From Blattamonas nauphoetae (Eukaryota; Preaxostyla; Oxymonadida), in contig JARBJD010000141.1 of assembly GCA_033064195.1 (NCBI GenBank), forward strand, positions 62,001 to 126,000: a stretch of 64,000 nt of DNA. Direction: 5' to 3'. Positions 21,301 through 29,251 of the stretch are shown in pieces (positions within the stretch are counted from its first letter, which is position 1; the number at the start of each line of letters is the position of its first letter). A program made the translations under genes and the position numbers. Below the pieces are notes generated by a model that was given only the letters and a program-made list of their open reading frames with translations, ran no database searches and had not been told where the DNA came from.

Positions 21301-22813
21301 GATCCGGTATCTTCGCATATTTCTTCATACTGTTCCTCAGCATCTCTGTCTTCGCGTTCTGATTGCTCAAATTCTTGTAGGTTGTCATCGGCATCTCCAT
21401 CGTCTTGTTCACCTCATCTTCAACTGCCTCTTCCTGTTTGTTCATATTCTCCTTCGATGTCCTCATCAACCTCAAATTGTTGGTCTTCATCCCCTTCCCT
21501 TTTGTTTCCTTCGCATCGTCGCCTTTCTTGGTCGTTCTCACAATGTTGTACTGTTTTCGCTATTCTGGACGTTCTGTTTCAATTCTTCCTCTTTCTGTAA
21601 GTAGAAATTCTCAGTTGTGAGCGGATTCGAATACTGAGTGACCACCGTCCGTCGAGGCTGTCGATGGGAGCTGGAGTTGACTTTTCAGACGGAACATAGT
21701 GGAGGATGGGCTCGGAGATCAAGGAAAATGAACTTGGAAATCAGGTAAGAGAGGTGAAATGACCAAATGGAATGCATACTTCGGTCTGGGTAGTGGAGAA
21801 TTAAATGCTGGCGGTGTAGAGAAGATGGAGAGTCGGGAGGGCTATATGTTCGTGAATCCGACGACAAAGTTCCGGAAAAATGTCTGGAAGGGTCTCTCAT
21901 TGAAAGACGCGTTAATGGGAAGGAACAGTCCGAGATCAACCCAGGATCTCTTTGACAACGATGAACCCAGATTGTAAAAAAGTCAGAAAGTAAGAAATGA
22001 GCAAAAAAAGTGGAAGTGATGTGGATATTGAGGTGTTTGTTGAATAAAATGCGGTAAAGAATCGATAAGAACGAGTGTAATGACAGATCTGCGTGTAGAC
22101 TTTCAGATCTGCGCCTAGACCGATCTGCAGATCTGCGTCTAGACTTTTTCAGATCTGAGCCTAGACTTACCCGTGAATCACGTGTCATGTCGTTCGAAGT
22201 ATGTCCCCCTACAGTAGCATTTCATGTCATACTCTCTTATTTTTCACTGTTGTTCTTTCAAAAAAATCGCAGAGATGTATAACTCAAGGTAGTTGAAGTG
22301 TGTGTAAAATGAATTCTCAACTCTCTCTTGTTCTGTCAAAAAACAAAAATTGCAGCTGGATCAAGTCGCCGTGACGCGCAGTATACTGCAACAATTTCAA
22401 AAAATGAGAGGTCACCAACACATTCTTCGTTTTCCACGTCACTTATTTTGATATTAGATGTTTTATAGTGAAAAATTGAGACAATAATGACAGATCTGCG
22501 TGTAGACTTTCAGATCTGCGTCTAGACGGATCTGCAGATCTGCGTCTAGACTTTTTCGGATCTGAGCCTAGACCTACCCAGGGATCTGCACAGGCTCTGA
22601 ACGACGGCTGAGACTGTTCGGATGGTTTGTGTGGATGGGTGTCATAATTATGTTGTGGTTTCGAAGGTGTTCAGCAATCTGAATGACTGGACGGGATCGG
22701 AAGATGACGTCGTCGGGAGAGAGAAAGTGGCAGAGGAGACCCATCCGAAATTGACATTGCCTAAATCGACAGAAATGAAGAATATGCAGTCCCAATTATT
22801 AAGAGTTGATTAG
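12318..22813 (+). CDS. Small host gene (159 aa) with a 10-kb transposon inside its intron
   Basis: Exon 1 (12318-12596) begins MLDSDLNVLSPDSAMSTTIG and ends LLSIRQHAVG. Exon 2 (22613-22813) begins TVRMVCVDGCHNYVVVSKVF and ends QSQLLRVD and a TAG. Removing the transposon and one 9-bp duplication leaves a 36-nt intron, GTGAGGG...GGCTGAG, phase 0, which joins the two frames exactly. The size matches the 34-35-nt introns of the gene at 23115-26400. The exon 1 product is Ser- and Arg-rich and no family is recognised. It starts divergently from the gene at 10994-12183, with ~130 bp between the ATGs. Whether a 10-kb intron is still spliced cannot be told. Confidence 0.5.
12600..12608. repeat. Outer transposon target-site duplication (left)
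   Basis: AGGGATCTG lies directly before the terminal GGGTAAGTCTAGG of the outer element and is repeated directly after its other end at 22580-22588. Nine bases is the usual duplication length of the Mutator superfamily. Confidence 0.9.
12609..12704. repeat. Terminal inverted repeat built of four 16-bp units
   Basis: The end contains TCTAGGCTCAGATCTG, TCTAGACGCAGATCTG, TCTAGGCGCAGATCTG and TCTACACGCAGATCTG, an array with consensus TCTARRCKCAGATCTG, plus an extra CAGATC. The same arrangement occurs at 17924-18019, 22077-22172 and 22484-22579. Repeated motifs in transposon ends are commonly transposase-binding sites; that role is inferred here. Confidence 0.85.
12804..13022 (-). CDS. Small ORF in the transposon (72 aa)
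   Basis: An ATG-initiated frame encodes MTKWNAYFGLGSGELNAGG... and ends LFDNDEPRL and a TAA. It is preserved in the nested copy at 21759-21977 on the other strand. Upstream, at about 13035, is an ATG-led stretch ending in CAG|GTAAGAG, a good splice donor, so this may be part of a spliced gene. No family is recognised. Being near-identical in both copies is expected from recent duplication and does not prove function. Confidence 0.35.
   Translation of the reverse strand: MTKWNAYFGLGSGELNAGGVEKMESREGYMFVNPTTKFRKNVWKGLSLKDALMGRNSPRSTQDLFDNDEPRL
13190..16540 (+). pseudogene. Captured coiled-coil and beta-helix gene, forward copy
   Basis: Plus-strand frames give, in order, an acidic Glu/Asp/Gln-rich region (13.2-14.1 kb), a charged coiled coil (14.4-14.85 kb, with EEAERLAREKAEEEEAVTER) and a beta-helix-like region with short hydrophobic repeats (IFAQPLLSLFTDAEPEILLN at ~15.2 kb, SLISLENDGEWVVLDNMG, TQGSPFMEINSNATGSLVFL at ~16.1 kb). 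The largest uninterrupted piece is 212 codons (15502-16140). The reading moves between frames many times, so this is a decayed gene or contains unrecognised introns. Repeat style resembles large beta-helix surface proteins recalled from Blattamonas. It was probably picked up from the host. Confidence 0.5.
16672..17923 (+). pseudogene. Spliced-gene remnant unique to the outer transposon
   Basis: This stretch is missing from the nested copy. Plus-strand coding-like pieces are TDCLKVFLTDIALFDSGKFY, KDPSVVERVHLGLSEKFDES...HTTLILSV and TKLLRETFRKSDISDGAAIL...LERTV. They join in frame if a 34-nt intron (17170-17203, GTTTTTTC...CTGAG) and a longer one beginning GTGTGTC at about 17393 and ending ACAG at about 17467 are removed. 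The 5' part is not evident and the product is not recognised. Around 16680-17080 I see only AT-rich sequence without a gene. This is probably a fragment of a second captured host gene. Confidence 0.35.
17915..17923. repeat. Inner transposon target-site duplication (left)
   Basis: GTGAATCAC precedes the terminal GGGTAGGTCTAGG and is repeated at 22173-22181 immediately after the opposite terminus. This shows that the inner copy is a separate insertion into the outer one. Confidence 0.9.
18240..21600 (-). pseudogene. Captured coiled-coil and beta-helix gene, inverted copy
   Basis: This is the mirror of the cargo at 13190-16540. Small indels keep some parts open for longer here. The coiled-coil region is continuous over 262 codons (19819-20607, from a start with MTTRTCGETECGKVGSVRGT), where the forward copy is interrupted. 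The 212-codon beta-helix piece (18648-19286) differs by one residue from its partner (NEAST for NEANT). As in the forward copy, no single frame spans the whole gene. Confidence 0.5.
21759..21977 (+). CDS. Small ORF in the nested transposon (72 aa)
   Basis: Identical in translation to the 72-residue product at 12804-13022, on the opposite strand. See that entry for its possible splice donor. Confidence is low because it is short and lies in mobile DNA. Confidence 0.35.
   Translation: MTKWNAYFGLGSGELNAGGVEKMESREGYMFVNPTTKFRKNVWKGLSLKDALMGRNSPRSTQDLFDNDEPRL
22580..22588. repeat. Outer transposon target-site duplication (right)
   Basis: AGGGATCTG directly follows the terminal CCTACCC and matches 12600-12608 exactly. 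Confidence 0.9.
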
Positions 22814-23114
22814 AGATACATCCAAACATCGGCAGATGACGTGACGAACAGAATAGAGGGTGGGATGAAGGAGGGAATGGCGGAGATTGGTGGGACAGAC
22901 GAATCGCGGATAGGGAAACAAGAAAGCGGATCAATTTGCTCGGCAGGCGTGCACGACCATGAGCGTGTCCGTTTTCTGTGCAAAAGCGAAGGTGAGCGGA
23001 CAGGCCTCACTTTGTGGAGTTCTGCCTTGTTGGATTTGTGCAGATCTGACGAGAATGGTAGAAGTCGGATGACCGATCGAGATTAAAATAAGACATTCGC
23101 GTGGAGAGAGATCA
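22814..23114. other. Convergent intergenic gap, nothing recognised
   Basis: The gap separates the 3' end of the small plus-strand gene from the 3' end of the 1036-aa minus-strand gene. Short open frames are present on both strands, but none has convincing coding character. No conserved array block occurs here. Confidence 0.5.
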
Positions 23115-26100
23115 TCAGAAGGCATCGTGTTGCGAGGAGTGTTCGAATAGAGGAGAGAGGTCATCTTGTTTCATTCTCCGTTTTAGGTATTTCCGTCTGA
23201 TCGTCGTGAGAAGAATCCCAATCACAGCAACCCCCTTCTCGTAGTCATCCAAGAACGACGACTTCGACACAGCGATCACGATATAATCCAACAGTCCAAG
23301 TTTTACCAAGTCCATCCGAACAGAATCAGACGAGACACTGACGTATCGAAGAAAGAACTCGAAGGCAGCAGACACGAGTGCAGGAATGGGAGATCTGAAA
23401 AGTTGAAGAGATAAGACAAAAGACAAACAGGAGAAACAAGACGAGAATTTTAACAAAGACGGTACCGTCCAAATCCATGACATCTGACGAATAACGAGAA
23501 AAGAGAGGACGAACCTTCTGTAGCCACATATCGCAGAAGCAACGAACATTGCCCCATTTGTTGGTGGTTTGTTGGAATGTCTGAGAAAATACGTTCGAGC
23601 TGGTCATCAGATGTGAGTGGTGCGAGGGGCATGACGAGAGAAGGGATGCCAGAGTGAGAGGAGAGAGTTTGGAGGATGCCTCGCTGAGCACAATTCAGAG
23701 AAGGAAGATGGCAGAGGAGTGGAGAGTCGAAGTGAGCAGGAAAGTTGAGCCAGTGAAGCGACACAACTATCTCTCCAACTACCCACAACGTATCCAGGAC
23801 GTCTTGTTTCGGATTCAAATCGAATGGAGCAAGCAGTTTGAAGAGTTTGGCAAGCGACGAACAGGCACCGAAGGGAGCAGCAAAAGTAGCAAAATCGCGG
23901 GCGAAAACGAGAAGACAAAGCCAGAGTTCGAATGTTGGTTGGACGACTTTGGGAGAGGAGAACACAATGTCGACGAGACGAGGAGGAGGAAACACGGCAA
24001 ACAGATCGATGATGTCCAGTCTTGAGGTCCCTGGATCAGTCTCGACGAAGAGCATGGTGAGGAGTGGGAGAGGCCCAGGTTTATCGAGGTTGAGGACGGG
24101 ACTCCGAAGAAGGAGGGAGTGCAGACCAACATATGGGGTGTTAAGAAACTTTCGTGAAGTGCAGAGAATTGGATCAGCATATTTCTGGAAGAACGCGTCT
24201 GGGTAGTCGCGGAGGAATCGCTCGAACACCAAATCCATCGGGAAGAAGGAGTGTCTGTGATTGGGGGCGATGGAGGTGTGGCAGAGAAAGAACGCTGGAT
24301 TCATTGTTCTCGACAACTGTAGTCTTATTGGGTCTGAATTAGCGGCGATGGGTTCTGTCAGTGGCGAAGGGAAATCACAACCACGAAAGACAGACAAGAC
24401 CGAACCGAGATGAACTGTAAAACAAATCAAATCGATTCTTGAAAGTCTGGAGACACGTAACATCATTTTGTGTCTTTTCTCAAACTGCGCAAGGAAGTCC
24501 AATTTCCATTGAAAAGACATTGAAACACCTGGTTCGTAATAAATCATCCAAACGAAGCAACAGGCATCGAGGAAATGCGTTTTGTTGCTCAGATCTGTGG
24601 TCAAGAACGCGTTGAAATCGAAATCTGTCTCATTCATGATCTGTTTTTGTCCCTCGTCGTGTCGGAACGAGAGCCATCGCTCCCACAACTGGAAGAGTGC
24701 ATCTTTCTCAACATTTGTTCCATCATAAAACGCTGTCCGGAGAGATACAAATCTGGTGCTTCGCGGATCGTCGACTGTCGGAAGGAGGTCTCCAATTTGA
24801 CGGAAGAGATTGAAACATTCAAGCTGGATGGCGGAATTGGATGATGTTAGACCAGCAAAGACAAAGGAACGGAAATTGTGGACGTCCACGATGCATTTTG
24901 TGGATTTCGTCGCTTTCACAACATCCCGACACCGAATGAGTGACGCCACAAGTTTATGGTCGTCTGTCTCGGCAAACAGCGAAGTGTCAAATCTCTCGTT
25001 TTGATCGATTAATTGAGGCTTCAGATGGCGACTTCCAACCAGAGCTGATTCAAAACGGATTGACTGACGAATGTCCCACGTGAAAGAAGTTGGGTGATGT
25101 CGTGTGAGGTGAAGCTGAATCGCTGAGAGGAGGTGTCGGGAATGATGGACAATGGAGTCTGAATGGAACAGCAGCTGGTCGGAAGTGAGGATTTGAGAAT
25201 CAGAAGATGAAAGTTGTGAGGGGAGTGATGTTTGGGTGGAGATGGAAGGTGACATCAGCGAGGAGCCGACATCATTCAAAACTGATGTCACATCGATGGC
25301 TCTTGAAGAGAGCTCTGAAGTTTCATGTGTCGGCCGAAAGGGAGGGGAGTCTGTTTGATTGTCCTCTCTGATTTGAGTTGGGTTGACGATGTGTTGATGT
25401 TTCGTTTGAAGTGAGAGGAGCGAAGCTCGAAGACAGCGAGATTGGAGGAAGGAAAGATCACTCTGAAACGAATCATGAACCAAAAAGAAGACACACCAAG
25501 GAGACCACACCCTCTTCAACCATCTCCATCATCGTCACCCATTCTTTCCAATCGCAATACTCTCGCTGGACAATCTCCATCGAGATGTGTTCATTGATCT
25601 GTTTCACAGCTTCCAGAAGCTTGTCCGAGGTAAAATCAGCATTGCCGCACAGAAATGAATGATTTGTGGGAATGAAAAATCTGCGACATCTGGGGAGACG
25701 AAGAATAATTGTGAAAGAATAGGCGAGATGGCGAGGGAGAAATGGATTGGAGAGCAGAAGTTCGATCTCACCTAATTTAAAATAAGAATCCACAAGTATT
25801 TGTAATTGATCTGTTCGAGACGAGAGTTGGAGAATGAGATCGCCAGAAGCCACGAAATAATCGATTAGGGCAAGCATGATGCGAGCGAAGACAAGATACT
25901 CCTGTTTCGGATCAACTGGGATGATCAATCGGGTTTGCTGTTCGAGAGTTCGATGTATGTGCAGAAAGAAGTGGCAGAGCGTGGAGATGTCGGAAGAAAG
26001 TGAACCTGCGATTGGTGATTCCAGTTGCGGGGAATGAGGTGCTGAGCAGGTGAATGATTGAAGGAAATTTGGAAACCGATCAAAATTGTGGAGGAAGTAT

Positions 26101-26400
26101 CGATCCGGACGTCATTCAGGGACAGGGGCGGTGCAGAAGGTTGCATTTTTCTGAAGTCTTCAATTCCGATAACTGTTTCAACAAACCACTCAATAATTCT
26201 CTGTAGGACGGAAGAAATATAAAAACTCAACACACTGTCCAAGAAACACATTCATCTCCTCTGCTAAGCCGTTGGATATGCGATTCGAGAGATACAGTCC
26301 ATGTCTCCTGAGACTGAGCAATATTGGCGAGCTCATTTTCGCCCCAAATAGGAGAGAGAGAGCTAATGGATGAAGGTGATATCGAAGTTGGGTCACTCAT
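23115..26400 (-). CDS. Hypothetical large protein, five exons (about 1036 aa)
   Basis: Exons 26236-26400, 26077-26200, 25497-26041, 23466-25462 and 23115-23394 join in frame and total 3111 bases. The introns are 35 nt (GTGTGTTG...CTACAG), 35 nt (GTTTCCAA...GCTCAG), 34 nt (GTGTGTCT...TTTCAG) and 71 nt (GTACCG...TTTCAG). The product begins MSDPTSISPSSISSLSPIWG and contains leucine-rich helical stretches (YLVFARIMLALIDYFVASGD, SPIPALVSAAFEFFLRYVSV). It has a Ser/Thr-rich linker after about residue 300 and ends EHSSQHDAF. No enzyme motif or membrane anchor is evident. The helical C-terminus recalls ARM-like proteins of the array but is not closely similar. The gene model is inferred from frames and splice signals. 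Confidence 0.65.
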
Positions 26401-26861
26401 TCAGAAGAGGAGAGTTATTTTTTTCTAGATTCAAAGAATTGAGTTCGGTTTGATCAGTTTTGTGTCACAGTACAAAAGGTGTGATCATACACGTCAAACA
26501 AAGCTCATACAAATCGTGGGGGCCATGGAATGGCTAGAATGTAGCATAGATCCCATTTTGAGGAGATAAACAAGATGTGTTTGAGATGGTCCAAAAGTCG
26601 AAATTGGGAAAGATAATCTGGTCACAATGTGCCGTTTTGGGACACCAGGAATTGTGTGGAGAGAGAACGGTTGACGATGTGACAGTCAAAGACAGCCGCG
26701 TTGAGAACGACGAACCAAGAAGAGCACACCACTTCTGGACAATTGGAGGCCATCCCAGAATCTGTTCGTCGGCACCAGCAATCAGCGCATTCTCAACATC
26801 CGAGGAGAGTCCACAAAGACGAGTTGGAGTCATTCGAGAGAGGCAGCTTCGATGTGTCATT
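26401..26861. repeat. Array re-entry: D1-type block left of P6
   Basis: From about 26520 the sequence is again array-like. It has the hairpin-rich block near 26540-26570 and then a D1 block of a different subtype from the P7-P9 units (for example CAATGTGCCGTTTTGGGACA). No gene was seen in 26401-26520. Confidence 0.5.
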
Positions 26862-27353
26862 CTAGATCCCACCATTGCGGCCTTTTCGCACTCCCTCCCA
26901 GCATTTGTGAGATTCCACGAGACGACATTGAATTGCAGGCGATGAAGCAAATGAGATATTCTGGAGAAACGACAACGCTGCACCAACCACAGTCCAGTGG
27001 GGAGATGACAACAGAGTAAGAATGCTCTCAATGAAGCCAGAATGCGATCCAGCTGAACAGGGAACGAGGTCCGTGACGAGTTGATTCGCTAGTGCTTGTT
27101 GCATCCAATTCGGTTCTAGGCTTTCCAAAAATTGGACAGCTCTGGATTGAAGTGCATTGTCAAAAGGAAATTCCTCTTTCACCAGTGCAGCAAGCGAATT
27201 GTAAATCCTCGATTTGTCTTCAAACGACAAGTCAGAGTTCACATCGAAATTAAAGAATGGTTCACGTTCTGAAAGGATTCTTCCATCTGCGTCGGAGTTA
27301 TTGGATACAATAGAATGATTTGGAGTTAATTGATGAGGATATTCATCTTCCAT
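26862..27353 (-). pseudogene. P6, array-family gene lacking its C-terminal half
   Basis: The ATG at 27353 gives MEDEYPHQLTPNHSIVSNNS and the usual first half to SFASSPAIQCRLVES. At about 26925 it runs straight into the sequence that normally follows the stop codon. About 0.75-0.8 kb is therefore deleted; the junction GATT is present in both parental sequences. The reading ends at 26862 after a few missense residues. It is the leftmost member of the near-identical 2.26-kb series. Confidence 0.7.
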
Positions 27354-27443
27354 CGATGACGATGGTTCGATCAAGCCCTTTGGGGAGTACAATCGAATCG
27401 GAAGAGTATTCAACCATGGTTCAAAAATTGACAACAATTCCAA

Positions 27444-28250
27444 TAATCACAACATGAGATGAACAAATACAAATCTACTCGATCTCAACCAATCTAAGAT
27501 TCGTATTTCGTGTGCTTTGTGTCCGACCATCTTTCGACAGTCTGTTCAGCTTCTTCTTCTTCTGCGAGCTGCACATCACATGCATAACGAACACGACACA
27601 ATTCATGTGATATGTCGAGAACGACGGTCGACGAGGATGAAGACACGCGGTCGGACGGAGAAATGGAGCAGAAAGAACGTCGACGCAGGCAGGGCGAACG
27701 GGAGTGTCTCGTCGGTCTTGCTTGTCGGCAGTGGGATCCACTCGAGGGCAGGGTTGGTTGGAGGAAGGAGACGGCCAACGGGCTTCGTCTGCTTCAGTCG
27801 GGGTGCGACAGACTGAGTGGAGTCGCTCTCGTTCACGTTTGGGCTGTTCCCGACCATTCCGACCATCAATTGTCTCTGCGACAGACGAATCACGGACTGA
27901 CTGGGACGCGGTTGGCATGGACACAATAACACGAAAAGAGGAGAGGTGGATGGACAAAACAGAGAATGTGTAGGATTGTTCTTCACAAATGCAAAATAGT
28001 CGTGATGAGCGTCCATCCCTTGTTCATGGTCTGCCTGCGGGAGAGTCTGAGAGAAAATAATGATGAAATTAGGCCTGAAGAATTGATGAGGATTGAAAAA
28101 TAATAATATGATGTTGCTGCCCATGGCGGAAATGCAAGAAGACCAAAAAAGAGAACACACCTCAAATAGATCGTATGTGGCTGTGAAATGGCTGGAATGT
28201 GTGGTACATCTCATTTTGATGAGATAGATGAGATGTGTTTCTGAGAAGGT
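27444..28250. repeat. Intergenic part of the 2.26-kb unit (copies also at 30156, 32413, 34671)
   Basis: It contains a GC-rich stretch (27490-27960) open in several frames on both strands. One minus-strand frame (27494-27778) ends with coding-like residues STVVLDISHELCRVRYACDV and may be a remnant of another gene. Four identical copies do not count as independent evidence for coding. The last copy diverges after about 35150. No gene is called. Confidence 0.4.
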
Positions 28251-28798
28251 TCAATAGTTGAGATTGGGAAAGATAATCAGGTCACAATGTGTCGTTCAGG
28301 GACACAAGGAATTGTTTGGAGAGAGGACGGTTGACGATGTGACAGTCAAAGACAGTCGCGTTGAGAACGACCAACAGAAAAGAGCAGACCATTTCTGGAC
28401 GATTGGAGACGATCCCAGAATCTGTTCGTCGGCACCAGCAATCACATCATTCCCAACATCCGACGAGAGTCCGCAGAAATCATTGTGGAGTCAGTCGAGA
28501 GAGGTTGTTTCAACGCGGCATTTCAGATCTCACCATTCAGTGAATTCCATATTCGATCCCAACAAGAGCGAGATCGAGTGACATTTGTCGACAACCTGGC
28601 GACCATAATCTCCGCCCTTGTTGTTCATCAGCATCTGTTCGAGTGTATCTTCGAAGCCTTCTTAAAACAGTGCTTGCATCATCCGTTTTGCTGATTCGAC
28701 CACTTCTGGGCCTTCGTTCTTCCATTCTAACAGCGATCGGTTGATGTTGATGAGAACGTACCAGAGGTCACCATCATTTCTTTCGATGAACGAGAGAT

Positions 28799-28802
28799 AA
28801 CT
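28799..28802. repeat. Target-site duplication AACT (left)
   Basis: AACT flanks the 449-bp element here and at 29252-29255. The empty site in P8 (GAGATAACTTGAG near 31507) has one copy. If the terminal T...A belongs to the element, the duplication would be just AC. Confidence 0.85.
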
Positions 28803-29251
28803 GGGAGAATATTGTTGAAATGTGCCACGCGTCACCAAATTGCACAGACGAAGAAATTCTCCAAAATAATCAACTTTTTTCGTCTATCATCTCGCAATAC
28901 ATCATTTCTGAACTTTTTTCATTTTCAAAAAAACATAGAAGTTGTCTCGATCAACTCAGAAATTTCACGTTTTTTCCATTTTTCTCTTTAATGGACGATT
29001 TATTTCCATAATCTCACATAGAGACCTCTTTTTTTGTTGTTTTCCATCCTTTCACTGTTTTAGAAGTTGTTTTGCAAAAAAAACTGTGCAAAAAGGTGTT
29101 GATCTTAAAAAGGCCATTTCAAGCTCGATCATGCTTGAAATCCAAAAATTCACCTGTATCCTTCCTATTGAACACTTGAACGATAAATAGGCCAATTTTC
29201 ATTTTTTGTGACACACCATACTGTGATGGCACAATTGAAAATTATTCTCCC
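28803..29251. mobile_element. 449-bp non-autonomous DNA transposon in P7
   Basis: Terminal inverted repeats begin GGGAGAATA and are imperfect over ~25 bp. The body is AT-rich with no coding capacity and contains a palindrome TTTCAAGCTCGATCATGCTTGAAA split by a few bases (29127-29150). An inverted, diverged relative occurs at 45521-45964, sharing many motifs in order (GTCTATCAT, AACATAGAAGTTGTCTCGATCAACTC-like, GGACGATTTATTTCCAT, GTTGTTTTCCATCCTTTC). The superfamily is uncertain; a 4-bp duplication is unlike Tc1/mariner or Mutator. Confidence 0.8.

Larger units (their letters stand above)
17924..22172. mobile_element. Inner Mutator-like transposon (4.25 kb), inverted and nested
   Basis: It has the same two ends as the outer element but in opposite orientation, with its own 9-bp duplication. 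From 18116 to 22172 it is an almost perfect reverse complement of 12609-16671. It lacks the 1.25-kb middle of the outer copy and ~200 bp beyond it, and its junction falls at a short shared TACTG. It is therefore an internally deleted relative. Differences between arms are mainly single-base changes in homopolymer or repeat tracts, indicating recent divergence. Confidence 0.85.
12609..22579. mobile_element. Outer Mutator-like (Pack-MULE-like) transposon, with a second copy nested in it
   Basis: Termini are GGGTAAGTCTAGGCTCAGAT on the left and the complement of GGGTAGGTCTAGGCTCAGAT on the right. They match over roughly 95 bp with few differences, and 9-bp duplications flank them. Without the nested copy the element is about 5.7 kb (12609-17923 plus 22182-22579). 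It carries a forward cargo (12.7-16.67 kb) with broken coiled-coil and beta-helix coding sequence, then 1.25 kb with spliced-gene remnants. No transposase of its own is recognisable, so it looks non-autonomous. Superfamily assignment rests on the 9-bp duplications, long terminal repeats and host-gene capture; no sequence search supports it. Confidence 0.8.

Noticed and set aside
12609-22579. Large palindromic element as a Polinton or other virus-like element
   Set aside because: No polymerase, integrase, protease or capsid-like reading was seen, and the duplications are 9 bp, not the 6 bp of Polintons. A Mutator-like DNA transposon fits better.
27475-28214. Several 90-200 codon frames on both strands, repeated four times
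   Set aside because: The copies are identical because the whole unit was duplicated, so recurrence is not evidence of coding. The frames overlap and lack recognisable motifs.
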